From JAXMAF01 sp046350555 (GTDB taxonomy: Bacteria; Planctomycetota; Phycisphaerae; Phycisphaerales; SM1A02), in contig JAXMAF010000007.1 of NCBI GenBank assembly GCA_046350555.1, forward strand, positions 198,174-262,173: DNA of 64,000 nucleotides. The letters run 5' to 3'. Under the pieces are notes generated by a model. That model saw only the letters and a program-made list of their open reading frames with translations, was not told where the DNA came from and did no database searches. This document shows positions 9,289 through 18,384 of this stretch, piece by piece. How positions within the stretch are numbered: the stretch's first letter is position 1; each line of letters starts with the position of its first letter. A program made the translations under genes and the position numbers.

Positions 9289-10422
9289 TCAGTGTGCCGC
9301 GGCGGGCGAACCGCCGTTGTGCGAGTGGGCGTCCTCCGGGCCGTGTCCATGCGCCTGCTCGTGCTCGTCGTGCTCGTCGTCGTGATGGCTCAACTGAGCG
9401 ATGAAGACGGCGGTGAGGAACATGAACACGAACGCCTGGAGCAGGGCGACGAAGAGCTCGAGGCCGAAGAGGATGATCGCGAATCCGGCGGAGACGACCC
9501 CGATGGTCCCGCCCATGGCCCAGCCAAGCCCGGCGTTGAGCGCCATGAAGCCGAAGAGGAGCACGGTCGACATCAGCGTGTGGCCGGCCAGCATGTTCGC
9601 GAAGAGACGGATGGCCAGCGCGCACGGCTTGATGATCATGCCCGCGATCTCGATCGGGATCATCAGGGGCGCGAGGTACCACGGCGCACCGCCGAGCAGG
9701 TGGTGCAGCCAGCCGCCGATGCCGAGGTCGCGAAGGCCGTGCACCTGGATCACGATGAACGCGATCGTGGCCAGCCCCGCGGTGACGGCGATGTTCCCCG
9801 TCGCGGTGCCGCCGATCACCGCCCAGTGCCAGTCGCCGCGCGTCAGGCCTCCGATGAGGTGTTGGACGTCCAGCAGCGGAACGAGGCCGATGAGGTTGTT
9901 CAGCAGGATGAAGAAGAAGAGCGTGAGCAGGAACGGCAGGTATCGCCGCGTGTGGTCCTTGCCGAGGATCGGGACGAGCATCTCGTCGCGCAGGTAGACG
10001 ACTACCATCTCGACGAGCTGGGCGAGCCTGCCGCGCGGCATGTATCGACGGTGTCGATCCGGCGACTCGGGCGTCGTCATCCTTCGACCGACCCAGAAGA
10101 GCATGATCACCGTGAAGGCCGAGGCGATCAGCAGCGTTCCCATGTGCAGCGTGAACGTGGGAAGCACGTCGCGCTTCGAGTTGATGCCGAAGAGCCAGTG
10201 CATGCTCGACGGGACCTCTTCCCGGGTCCTCGCGTGCATCACGTTGTCCAGCACGTGGTCGAGCGGCTGCGGGGGCGCATGCGCTGCCCCGCCATGGCCT
10301 GCATCGTGCGCGCCTGGCGCATGCGTCGCGGCGCCGGAGGCATGCGACGCGTCGCCGGGGGCCGCGGCGTGATCGGCGGCAGGCGCGGCGGAGGCGTGAG
10401 GCGCTGATTCGAGGAGGAGCAT
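9289..10422 (-). CDS. atpB: ATP synthase Fo subunit a
   Basis: A 377-residue multi-pass membrane protein carrying the proton half-channels of Fo. The essential arginine is visible in ALAIRLFANMLAGH, and the final helix carries LQAFVFMFLTAVFIAQL. It is longer than the typical 240-290 residues. There is an Ala/His-rich N-terminal extension and a His/Asp/Glu-rich C-terminal tail (HHDDEHDEHEQAHGHG). The ATG at 10422 (MLLLESAPHAS) is chosen over upstream in-frame codons because the sequence before it has no coding character. It sits in the normal position before atpE. Confidence 0.94.
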   Translation of the reverse strand: MLLLESAPHASAAPAADHAAAPGDASHASGAATHAPGAHDAGHGGAAHAPPQPLDHVLDNVMHARTREEVPSSMHWLFGINSKRDVLPTFTLHMGTLLIASAFTVIMLFWVGRRMTTPESPDRHRRYMPRGRLAQLVEMVVVYLRDEMLVPILGKDHTRRYLPFLLTLFFFILLNNLIGLVPLLDVQHLIGGLTRGDWHWAVIGGTATGNIAVTAGLATIAFIVIQVHGLRDLGIGGWLHHLLGGAPWYLAPLMIPIEIAGMIIKPCALAIRLFANMLAGHTLMSTVLLFGFMALNAGLGWAMGGTIGVVSAGFAIILFGLELFVALLQAFVFMFLTAVFIAQLSHHDDEHDEHEQAHGHGPEDAHSHNGGSPAAAH

Positions 10423-10594
10423 CGCGAGGGCGGTGGGAGGAGTCGGCGGTCGGAGCTGGAAGTCGGGCCAGGCAGGGTTCCGGACGGCGTTCCGGATGGT
10501 CGGCGGTCCGAATTCCCCGTGCTCCGCCACCCACGACACTCGGTCGCGTGGCGTGCTCGCAGGTGGCGTGCCGCCCATCCGTTGCCCGCTCGCG

Positions 10595-11035
10595 TCACCG
10601 CGGCGACGCCGCGCGAGTCACGTGCCGAGCGATGACGGCGACCTCCAGCAACATCGCCAGAAGGAAGCCGGTGGCGACCGCGAACATGAACGGCGCCTTG
10701 GCCACGGCCAGGTCCTCCGACCAGCCCGATGGGGGGACGGAGTATAGCAGAATTCCGCAGGCTGCTGCGGCCACGAAGCGAAGAAGCGAAGCGGCCACCC
10801 ACGCCAGCCCGGCGGTGCTCGCGGGCCTGGGAATCCAGGGCAGCGTGACGAGGTTCGCAAGTCCGCCCGTGACGATCGTGACGGCCCCGGCGAGGCCGGC
10901 CACCCATCCGTACAGGCCGCTTCGATGCACCGCCAGACCGACCGCGGCCCACGCCGCGACGACAAGGACCGCGGCCGCGACGGTTGCCGCCAGGAGCCGG
11001 AACGTGGGAAGCGTCAGCCGGGGTTCGTCGGTCAT
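10595..11035 (-). CDS. Four-helix membrane protein, ATP synthase subunit I-like
   Basis: A 146-residue protein with four predicted membrane helices (around residues 15-36, 43-65, 72-95 and 115-137). It lies between the atpZ-like gene and atpB. This is the place where the small Fo assembly proteins AtpI/UncI are found, and the size and topology fit. Sequence similarity is too weak to call the family from motifs. An assembly role for the c-ring is inferred only from position. The ATG at 11035 (MTDEPRLTLPTF) is preferred because upstream in-frame sequence is low-complexity. Confidence 0.65.
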   Translation of the reverse strand: MTDEPRLTLPTFRLLAATVAAAVLVVAAWAAVGLAVHRSGLYGWVAGLAGAVTIVTGGLANLVTLPWIPRPASTAGLAWVAASLLRFVAAAACGILLYSVPPSGWSEDLAVAKAPFMFAVATGFLLAMLLEVAVIARHVTRAASPR

Positions 11036-11153
11036 GGGGCCTCGCGTCGCCGGTCCCGGAGCCCGGCCTCCATGCGTCGTGTCGACCGGGCGCGTCGCGT
11101 CGATCGGGAAAGGCGTCTCCACGGCGCGCATCGTGTCACCCGCGTGCGTCCCG

Positions 11154-11534
11154 TCAACCACGAGGATCCCCGCGATCGCGCGCATCGCGCCCCTCGTCTC
11201 GACGGGGGCCCGACCGCGCCGCGCGCGCCGACACGTCCAGACGACGGTTCAACCGCACGGCGACCCGAATGAAGTCGAGGATTCCCAGCACGATGCCGGC
11301 CACGCCGCAGATTCCCGTCCAGCGCGGCGAAGTCCCAAGCCATCGATCGAGCAACCAGCCGCCGAAGAGCGCCGCACCCACGATCGCCACCAGTTGGAAC
11401 CCCGACGCGGCGATCTTCCAGAGCAACTGGACTTCCTCGCCACCACTCGCCGCCGACCCCTTGGCGGCCGCGGGCGCGCGAAAGCTCGTCGGCTCCGGCG
11501 GATCGCGAAACTCGGGAAGCGGCGGCGCGGGCAT
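11154..11534 (-). CDS. AtpZ/AtpI-type Fo accessory protein
   Basis: A 126-residue protein with two membrane helices separated by a short loop (ASGFQLVAIVGAALFGGWLL, then a GICGVAGIVLGILDFIRV-type second helix). The pattern of two short helices with a Gly-rich first helix and the linker DRWLGTSPRWT matches the AtpZ (ATPase gene 1) family. Members precede atpI and atpB in many operons and take part in Fo assembly or Mg2+ transport. It is the first gene of the atp cluster here, starting just 23 bp after the end of the M60 peptidase gene. Confidence 0.8.
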   Translation of the reverse strand: MPAPPLPEFRDPPEPTSFRAPAAAKGSAASGGEEVQLLWKIAASGFQLVAIVGAALFGGWLLDRWLGTSPRWTGICGVAGIVLGILDFIRVAVRLNRRLDVSARAARSGPRRDEGRDARDRGDPRG

Positions 11535-11557
11535 GAGCGAGGTTGTACCGCGTGTCC

Positions 11558-14122
11558 CTACCGCTTGCCATCGCCCGTCGCCGCGTCGGGCATCCAGACG
11601 GGAAGGTCGGCCACGCTTGCCTTGGCGGCGTCGCTCACGGGGATCGTCCATGAGTCGAAGAAGGGGCCGAGGTTGCGTCCGGTGGCGCGCGAGAGGCGCG
11701 TCATCCATTGGTTGCGCTTCTCGTCGTCGTCGCGCGGGCGCTCGTCCTTCGGCAGGGCGCGGTACTCGGCGAAGACCTTGCGGAAGACGTCCCAGCCGAA
11801 GGCGTCGCGGATCTGCTGGTACATGATGAGCGCGAGGAATGGATCGGACTTCCACCTGGCGAACGACGCGCCGCTGCGCCCATCGCTGCCGGGCGAGGTG
11901 AACGCGGCGATCTTCTTGGCGCGCTCGTCGAGCGCGCCGTGGCCGCTGTTCGGTGGCAGGCCGCAGACGGTCTCCATGATGTACAGCGAGAAGAGGTTGC
12001 ACGTGACCTCGCCCGTGCCGTCGAAGGTCCACATCCCGTCCTGATGGTTGTGGCCAAGTTCGTGGAAGAGCCCCCACGAGCCCTTCGCGAGCCGCTCCGC
12101 TCGCGTCATGTCGTCGACGGCGTCCAGGTGCGTCATGATCGGATACCCGGAGTGCATGTAGCCGGCGCTGATCTGGCAATCGGCGACGTAGCGCTGCGGA
12201 TGCGGCCGCTCGCGCGGGATCGTCGCGAGATCCGCGGCGGCGTCGAGGACGCGGTCCCAGAGCTCGAGCACGGCGGTCGGATCGTCGAGCCCGCGCAGCG
12301 CCGCCGACGGCACGCTCAGCGCCACCTTGCTCGTCTCGAGCTCTCCCCACGGCGCCGGCGCCTCGCGGAGCCGCCCCCACTCCTCGGCGGTCGTCGTCCC
12401 CAGGACGAAGCGCGGCGCCTCGACCGCACCGCCGATGCGGACCGTCGTGCGACCGGATCGCCCGGGCGGAACGTCGATGTAGATGAGTCCGCCAAACGGC
12501 GACGCGACCTCCATTCGGAATCCGGCGTGGCCGCCGGCGCTTTCGGCTTCCGCCGTCGCGAGCGGCCACTCGCGCGAGATCGCGGGCGCGCGCTTCCACG
12601 CGTCGTGGTGCCAGAGCTCGTCCGTGTGACACCCGATGCGAACGGCGAGTCCGTCGAGACGCGCTCCCGAAGCCGCGTCGGCATGCGCGCCGGCATCCTG
12701 TCCGCGGCGTCCCTCGACGGCCGCGCCCGTCGGCGCCTCGATCGTGATCGTCGCGCCCGCGGGCGCGTAGAGCCCCGTGCCGTGCCAACGGGGGACCGCG
12801 AGATCGATCTCGACGTCGCGCGTGATCCGCGGCGCATCCGGCGTCGCGGCCCCCGGAAAGACCGCGGCCGCTGGATGGGCCGAGATCATGGCGATCGGCG
12901 CGTCCTGCAATGTCCGAAGCTGATACGAGAGCAGCACGCGCTCCAGGGCCTTCTCCTTGCCGAGCGGCTTCCGCTCCGTGGGCACGAGCGCCTCGGCCCG
13001 TCGGGCAAGCATCGCCTCGACCTTGGGCCGAAGGTCGCGGTCGTCCGCGGGAAGCCACCGCAGCGCCGCGATCGCGGCGTCGCCGGCGACGCGCAGGTCG
13101 GCGTCGCCGAGCGTGGCGCCTCCGTCGCCGTGGGCCTCGAGCGCCGCGAGCGCGACGCGCCCGTGATCGAGCGCGCTTGGGCGCGGCGCGGTGACGAAGC
13201 CCTGTGCGCCACTGCGCCCGACGATGCCATCCGTCCACGAAAGCCCGCACGCGTTGAGGACGCGGTTGAGCTGGTTCGTGCGGAGGTCGGCGCCACGATG
13301 CACCTGCGACCAGCCCCACGGACAGGTTCCGGCGACCACGCCCCCACCGTCCTGGATGAACCTCGTCAGCGCGGCGGCCTCGGCTTCGGTCAGGTCGGCG
13401 TTCATCGTGACCAGCACATCGAGATCAGCAAGCCGCGCCGCCCAGTCGCCTCCATCGAGCGGCTTCGTCGAGATCGCCCGCCCGCCGTCGTCCTCGCGCA
13501 CCGCGAGCACGTCCACGAGCTCCTTCGCGGAACGGACGCCGACGCGGAGGGGCCTCGCCGTCGCGGCGCCGTCGTCGGCGCGACGTTCCGTGGCGCCTTC
13601 CGCCGACGGACGGCCGCCCGACGCCCACGCGACGGCGTTGCGGAGAAAGCGCGCCGTGTCGCGCATGGTCTCGGCGTTCGCCGAGCCCCCCTTTCGCCCG
13701 CGCCGTCGACCACCATCGCCCGGCGGGTCGCCAGCCGCGGACCCGCCCGCATAGCCGGCGCTGTAGCCATTGTGCGAGAGGACGACGACGCGCCCCTTGC
13801 CCAGCCGCGCCGCCGCGATCGTCGGCGCACGACCATCGCCCACCTTGCCCATGACGACCGGAAACGCGTCGCCGCCGAAGACCGCGATGGCGCCCGGCGA
13901 ACCCGGTGCCGCGATCTCGTCCACGCCTCGAAGGAGCGCGTCGAGATCGGACGCGAGGCGTTGCTCGCGACCGACGCCGGCGCGCTCCGGCGCGGATCCT
14001 GATCGGGACTCCGAGGGCGGCCCGGACGTCGACACGGCGGCCGCCGGCAAACCCGGCAGCGCGGACAGCAGGGCCGCGAGGAGGACGACAACCGATTCGA
14101 TTCGTCGTTCGCGCATGGACAT
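11558..14122 (-). CDS. Secreted M60-type (mucinase/enhancin-like) zinc metallopeptidase
   Basis: An 854-residue protein with an N-terminal signal sequence (VVVLLAALLSALPGLPAAA). A middle region with a ThuA/glutamine-amidotransferase-like flavour (VLVTMNADLTEAEAAALTRF, GGGVVAGTCPWGW) follows, then a C-terminal peptidase M60 domain. The gluzincin motif HELGH lies around residue 687. A further Glu follows 18 residues after the first His (GTGEVTCNLFSLY), fitting HExxH...E. M60 enzymes cut glycosylated proteins such as mucins in characterised members. Here the substrate is unknown and could be the cell's own surface glycoproteins. It is immediately upstream of the atp operon on the same strand. 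Start chosen at MSMRERR; the second Met (14116) is equivalent. Confidence 0.85.
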   Translation of the reverse strand: MSMRERRIESVVVLLAALLSALPGLPAAAVSTSGPPSESRSGSAPERAGVGREQRLASDLDALLRGVDEIAAPGSPGAIAVFGGDAFPVVMGKVGDGRAPTIAAARLGKGRVVVLSHNGYSAGYAGGSAAGDPPGDGGRRRGRKGGSANAETMRDTARFLRNAVAWASGGRPSAEGATERRADDGAATARPLRVGVRSAKELVDVLAVREDDGGRAISTKPLDGGDWAARLADLDVLVTMNADLTEAEAAALTRFIQDGGGVVAGTCPWGWSQVHRGADLRTNQLNRVLNACGLSWTDGIVGRSGAQGFVTAPRPSALDHGRVALAALEAHGDGGATLGDADLRVAGDAAIAALRWLPADDRDLRPKVEAMLARRAEALVPTERKPLGKEKALERVLLSYQLRTLQDAPIAMISAHPAAAVFPGAATPDAPRITRDVEIDLAVPRWHGTGLYAPAGATITIEAPTGAAVEGRRGQDAGAHADAASGARLDGLAVRIGCHTDELWHHDAWKRAPAISREWPLATAEAESAGGHAGFRMEVASPFGGLIYIDVPPGRSGRTTVRIGGAVEAPRFVLGTTTAEEWGRLREAPAPWGELETSKVALSVPSAALRGLDDPTAVLELWDRVLDAAADLATIPRERPHPQRYVADCQISAGYMHSGYPIMTHLDAVDDMTRAERLAKGSWGLFHELGHNHQDGMWTFDGTGEVTCNLFSLYIMETVCGLPPNSGHGALDERAKKIAAFTSPGSDGRSGASFARWKSDPFLALIMYQQIRDAFGWDVFRKVFAEYRALPKDERPRDDDEKRNQWMTRLSRATGRNLGPFFDSWTIPVSDAAKASVADLPVWMPDAATGDGKR

Positions 14123-14252
14123 GGAATGGATCGGACGGACGAGGGCGCGTCCGGTTCCAGCCGCGCGACGGGCGCCGAGCCACCCCACGACCTTCGCCAC
14201 GCGCCGAGCGGCCGCACCCGGAGACAGGAACGGCTACGCTTCGTCACTTCCC

Positions 14253-14810
14253 ATGGCCATCCGCGACAGCGAAATCGTCGACGTCACGCCGAAGAGACTC
14301 ACGCGCGGCGAGAACCTCTTCCTTCCCGCGATCTTCAAGGGGCTCGGCACGACGTTCAAGCACTGCTTCAAGAACCTTGGGCGCAACGGCTCCAACAAGG
14401 ACACGCTCTGGGTGGTGCAGTATCCGGAACAGAAGCGCGACGACCGCCCCGTCGAGGAGGGCGGCCAGTACCGCCCCTACTTCCGCGGCGTGCACCGGCT
14501 CAATCGCGACGAGGACGGGCGCGTGCGCTGCGTCGCGTGCTTCATGTGCGCCACGGCCTGTCCGGCCAACTGCATCCACATCGTCGCCGAGGAGTCGCCG
14601 TGGGAGGACCGCGAGAAGTACCCGAAGCAGTTCGACATCGACGAGTTGCGCTGCATCTACTGCGGCATGTGCGAGGAAGCGTGCCCGTGCGACGCGATCG
14701 AGCTCACGCCGCACTACGAGGTCGTCGGGCTCTCGCGCGCCGAGATGATCTTCGACAAGGCGAAGCTCCTCGAGGTGTACGACCAGACCGTCGGCGAGAA
14801 GCCGATGTAG
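14253..14810 (+). CDS. nuoI: NADH-quinone oxidoreductase subunit I (two 4Fe-4S clusters)
   Basis: A 185-residue ferredoxin-like subunit of complex I. Two complete cluster-binding motifs are visible, CVACFMCATACPANC and CIYCGMCEEACPCDA. The N-terminal helix region FKGLGTTFKHCFKN and the C-terminal AIELTPHYE are typical of NuoI. In the complex it carries electrons from the flavin arm towards the quinone site. No other nuo gene is in the window: it is followed by a co-chaperone gene and preceded by a divergent peptidase. The gene is therefore separated from any nuo operon. The ATG at 14253 gives the normal family N-terminus. Confidence 0.94.
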   Translation: MAIRDSEIVDVTPKRLTRGENLFLPAIFKGLGTTFKHCFKNLGRNGSNKDTLWVVQYPEQKRDDRPVEEGGQYRPYFRGVHRLNRDEDGRVRCVACFMCATACPANCIHIVAEESPWEDREKYPKQFDIDELRCIYCGMCEEACPCDAIELTPHYEVVGLSRAEMIFDKAKLLEVYDQTVGEKPM

Positions 14811-14946
14811 GCGCGGTCGCGGGCCTTGGCGCTCGCCGCGCGCATGTCCATCGCGCCGCGGCGCTCGGCCGGAGTGCGCCGAGCCGCCTCGCGTCGCGAG
14901 GGAGTCCGTCCGCACCCTCGTCTCTAGACTTCGCGCCCTCATCCCC

Positions 14947-15927
14947 ATGGCCTCGCGCGATTACTACGAAATCCTTGGCGTCTCGCGGACCGCTTCCGCG
15001 GACGAGATCCGCTCGGCGCATCGCCGCCTGGTGAAGAAGCTGCATCCGGACGTCAACAAGGCGCCCGACGCGCAGAAGCGCTTCTCGGAGGTGCAGCAGG
15101 CGTTCGACGTGCTGTCGGATCCGCAGAAGCGGAAGCAGTACGACACCTTCGGCGAGGTCGGCGCCGCCGCGGCCGGGGCGGCCGCCGGCCAGGCCCACGG
15201 CCACTCGCGCGGCGGGGCGCGCAGCGGCGGCTTCGAGCAGGTCAACGTCGGCGACTTCTCCGAGATCTTCGAGGACCTCTTCGGCGGGCGCGGCGCCGCG
15301 GGCGGACGGTCGCCCTTCGGCCGCGCCGGCACGACCGGGCGAACGGCTCGCGAATCCGCCGGGGCGGATGTCGCGCAGGCCATCGACATCGACTTCACCA
15401 CCGCCGCGCTCGGTGGAACGCGCTCGCTGAGCCTGACGCTTCCAGACGGCTCGACGCACTCCTTCGACGTGCGCATTCCGCCGGGCATCGACACCGGCGG
15501 CCGGCTGCGCGTGCGCGGCAAGGGCGCTCCGGGTCGGCGCGACGGCGCGGCCGGCGACCTGGTGCTCGAGGTGCGCGTCGCGCCGCATCCCTGGTTTCGC
15601 CGCGAGGGCCGCGACCTGCTCCTGGACGTTCCCATCACGATCGCCGAGGCGGCGCTGGGCGCGACGATCGAGGTGCCCCTGCTGCGCGGCAGCGTCACGC
15701 TGAAGGTGCCGCCCGGCACCTCCAGCGGACAGAAGCTGCGCGTTCGCGGCAAGGGCGTCGCCGGCGGTCCGGGTGCGGGCGGCGCCTCGTCCGAACCGGG
15801 CGACTTCCACGCGGTGATCCAGATCGTCGCGCCGCGCGAGCTCTCTTCCGAGGACGCGACCGCGCTGCGCGCGATGAGCGCACGTCTCGGCGATCCGCGG
15901 GAAGGCATGCCCTGGGCGTCCGAATGA
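14947..15927 (+). CDS. CbpA-like J-domain co-chaperone
   Basis: A 326-residue type II (zinc-finger-less) DnaJ homologue. The J domain spans residues 4-68 with the HPD motif at about residues 33-35 (LHPDVNK). A Gly/Ala/His-rich linker with FEDLFGG follows. Two C-terminal substrate-binding beta domains (DIDFTTAALGGTRSLSL; VPITIAEAALGATIEVPLL) come next. There is no CxxCxGxG zinc region, which separates it from canonical DnaJ. It would stimulate DnaK ATPase and deliver substrates. Its stop overlaps the next gene (ATGA), so the two are probably co-translated. Confidence 0.92.
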   Translation: MASRDYYEILGVSRTASADEIRSAHRRLVKKLHPDVNKAPDAQKRFSEVQQAFDVLSDPQKRKQYDTFGEVGAAAAGAAAGQAHGHSRGGARSGGFEQVNVGDFSEIFEDLFGGRGAAGGRSPFGRAGTTGRTARESAGADVAQAIDIDFTTAALGGTRSLSLTLPDGSTHSFDVRIPPGIDTGGRLRVRGKGAPGRRDGAAGDLVLEVRVAPHPWFRREGRDLLLDVPITIAEAALGATIEVPLLRGSVTLKVPPGTSSGQKLRVRGKGVAGGPGAGGASSEPGDFHAVIQIVAPRELSSEDATALRAMSARLGDPREGMPWASE

Positions 15928-17003
15928 GCGATCTTGCCAAGCCATCCGCGTCGCGCGCCTCGGCGTCGACTCGATCGACGTCGCGGGCGACGGGCGAATC
16001 GCCATCCGGTGCGCCGCCGGCGGCGTCCGACACCAAGCCACCGCGGATGGTGCTGCTTCGCGAGCGGATCCGTTCCGTGCGCGACGAGAGCGGGCCGGGG
16101 CGCGCCGCGCTGCGGCTCGCGAGCGTCGTCGCCGCCGCGGCGGGCGCCGTGCTGGGCGTGTGGACGCTGGGATACCTCGGCTTCCGCCTCGGCGTGGCGC
16201 CGACGCTGGGCGCGACCGACCTGCTCGGCGAACCCGGCGAAGGACTCGCGACCGGCGCGCTGGTCGTGCTTCGTGCACCCACGGCGATCTTCCGCGCCGG
16301 CCTCGCCCAGCCGGCGATGCTCGTCGCGGGATTCGTCGCGATCGCGATTCCGGCGGCGATCCTCCCGCTCGCCCGACCCGGCGTGCGCGGCGGACCGCGC
16401 GCCTCGCGGACCGAGGCGGGTCTCTCGGCCGCCGGCGCAGCGCTTGCCATGCTCTTCGCCGCGATCCTCGTCGCCTGGAGCGCCGCGTCGATGCGGCGCG
16501 GCTGGCTCGGCCCGATTCCGCACGACACCGCGCAGACGGCGGATTGGGCGAACGGTCTCGACACCGCGGCGGGTGTCGACCTGCTCGCCGCCGCGACGGC
16601 GACGCTGTGGGCGGTGCTCGTGCTGCGGCTGGCGATCCCCGCGTGGCTCCGCTGGCTTGCCGGAGCGACCACGTTCTTCGCCCTGGCCGTCGTCCTCATC
16701 GGCGCGGGAACGAGCAACGCGATCGCCGCCCACGTCGCGTTGCCGCGCGCCGTGGTGCTCGTCGCAGGCGACGCCTCGGTGCCGGCGGCGATCGATCCGG
16801 GCTCCGACGACGGCGCCGCGGCGCCGCCCGCCTCGGGTGCCGAGCTCCGCGAGGCCCTCCTGCTCGGCTACACGCGCGGCCACACGCTCCTGCTCGAGGT
16901 GGACGATTCCACGCCGCGCACCGAGCTCGTCGTCGCCGAACGGCTGCCCATCGTCGGCCAGCGCAGCATCCGAGAGATGCTCGCGCCGCGCGAGGAGCGG
17001 TGA
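15924..17003 (+). CDS. Hypothetical multi-pass membrane protein
   Basis: A 359-residue protein not recognised as a known family. A Ser/Ala-rich N-terminus of about 60 residues is followed by about five membrane segments (near residues 68-90, 125-150, 165-190, 210-235 and 240-262). A soluble tail of about 95 residues (AVVLVAGDASVPAAID..., ending ERLPIVGQRSIREML) follows. It overlaps the co-chaperone gene by four bases (ATGA), so it is likely translationally coupled. Function unknown. Confidence 0.75.
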   Translation: MSDLAKPSASRASASTRSTSRATGESPSGAPPAASDTKPPRMVLLRERIRSVRDESGPGRAALRLASVVAAAAGAVLGVWTLGYLGFRLGVAPTLGATDLLGEPGEGLATGALVVLRAPTAIFRAGLAQPAMLVAGFVAIAIPAAILPLARPGVRGGPRASRTEAGLSAAGAALAMLFAAILVAWSAASMRRGWLGPIPHDTAQTADWANGLDTAAGVDLLAAATATLWAVLVLRLAIPAWLRWLAGATTFFALAVVLIGAGTSNAIAAHVALPRAVVLVAGDASVPAAIDPGSDDGAAAPPASGAELREALLLGYTRGHTLLLEVDDSTPRTELVVAERLPIVGQRSIREMLAPREER

Positions 17004-17118
17004 GCGGGAAGCGAACGCGGGGAGAGAACGCGGGCGCCGCGGGTCCATCGGCCCTTGCGCGGATCGACCGGGACGGGTCTCGGGCCCGGCAGCCCGGATG
17101 GGTTTCGTGCCGGTGCCG

Positions 17119-17733
17119 CTACCCCCGTCCACGACCGTACCGATCGATCGCCTCGCGCACGACCTCGTGCACCTCGGACGGCGCGCGGACGATCTCCCAG
17201 GCGAGTCCCGACGACGCGCCGGTCGCGAAGAGCAGCGTGCCGACGTCGAGCCGGCGCTCGCGCGGCGCGGCGAGCACCACGGAGTGCCGCACGTCGCGCA
17301 GCGCGACCTCTTCGATCGCCGTGCGCAGGGCGCCGCTGCGGCGGAGGACGCGACGATCGGTGAGCACGTAGAGCCGCTGGCTCCACTCCACCACCTGCCA
17401 CGCCATTCGCGCGGTCGCGATCACTGCGCCAAGGGCGAAGACCTGGTTGTCGGTCCATGGCACGCGCGGGAACCGGGCCGACCAGGCCATCGCGAGCACG
17501 GCGCAGACGATCGCCGCCAGCGACCCGAGGCACGCCAGCGGCACGAACCAGAGGCTCGGCTGGATCGCCAGCAGCACCAGCTCGTCGTCGTCGAGCTGGA
17601 TCGAGGCGGGCGCCCGCACGGCGGCGATCGTGGGAGACTCCGCGGCGGCGGCGAGCGGCGCGCTCTCGACGGAGCGCGCGGCGCCATCGACGGCGCGCCG
17701 CGACCGCGCCCGTTCGGCGCAGCCGGCGATCAC
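17119..17733 (-). CDS. Membrane protein with bacterial PH domain
   Basis: A 204-residue protein with two adjacent membrane helices (around residues 60-105). A bacterial pleckstrin-homology (bPH2/DUF304-like) core follows: RLYVLTDRRVLRRSGALRTAIEEVALRDVRHSV. The motif of a Tyr/Thr-Asp-Arg-Arg strand followed by a repeated hydrophobic beta pattern is typical of that family. The role is unknown. The start is taken as the GTG at 17733, which overlaps the hpt stop within ATGTGA and implies coupling. No better ATG lies between hpt and the membrane segment. Confidence 0.7.
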   Translation of the reverse strand: MIAGCAERARSRRAVDGAARSVESAPLAAAAESPTIAAVRAPASIQLDDDELVLLAIQPSLWFVPLACLGSLAAIVCAVLAMAWSARFPRVPWTDNQVFALGAVIATARMAWQVVEWSQRLYVLTDRRVLRRSGALRTAIEEVALRDVRHSVVLAAPRERRLDVGTLLFATGASSGLAWEIVRAPSEVHEVVREAIDRYGRGRG

Positions 17734-18267
17734 ATCGCCTCCGGGCGCAGCACGCCGACGTAGGGAAGGTTCCGGTAGTGGTCGTCGTAGTCGAGTCCGT
17801 AGCCGACCACGAAGACGTCGGGAATGTCGAACCCGACGTAGTCGCACGGCGTCGCCAGCGCCGACGGAACCTGCTTGCGCAGGAGGACGCAGGTCCGCAG
17901 CGTCGCCGGCCCCTGCGCGGCGATCGTCGCGCGGGCGCCGAGCGTCCGCCCGGAATCGAGGGCGTCGTCGACGACCAGGACGTGCCGGCCGGCGAGGCCC
18001 GGCGGAAGGTCTCCAACCATCGACACGCCCTGGCTCTCGGTGCTCTTGCCCGGATAGCTCGAGACCGTGGTGACGCCGATGCGCGCTTGAGGGAAGCTGC
18101 CGGACCAGATCCGCCACGAAGATGATGCTCCCGGTGAGCACGGGCACCAGGACGACGCCCTCCGAGGACCGAGCCGATCGAGGTCGCCCGCGATCTGCCG
18201 AGCCGTCGGTGATCCGCGCCGCGATCTGATCGGCGGTCAGCAGGATCCTCGCGATGTCGTCGTGCAC
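17730..18267 (-). CDS. hpt: Hypoxanthine phosphoribosyltransferase, frameshifted as sequenced
   Basis: The C-terminal half is an intact HPRT. It has the PRPP loop HVLVVDDALDSGRTLG, then CDYVGFDIPDVFVVGYGLDYDDHYRNLPYVGVL (residue group positions only; key DYVGFDIP and YGLDY). The N-terminus (ILLTADQIAARI, VLVPVLTGSIIFVADLVRQL) is also clear but in another frame. The middle (ARIGVTTVSSYPGKSTESQG) requires at least one extra base to be ignored near 18090. A compensating pair of shifts lies near 18180-18220. The enzyme salvages hypoxanthine or guanine to nucleotide. It follows gatB by 117 bp and overlaps the PH-domain gene. Clustered indels in a widely conserved gene suggest sequence error. Confidence 0.8.
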
Positions 18268-18384
18268 CCGGGCAGTGTAACGCGACGCGCGAGCGAGCGC
18301 CGGCGTCGAGGCAGCTCGGGCGCGCTCGCGTGGAGCGCCCGCGGATCTCGTCGAGGCCCGCCGCGCCGCCCCGTCGCCATGCGC

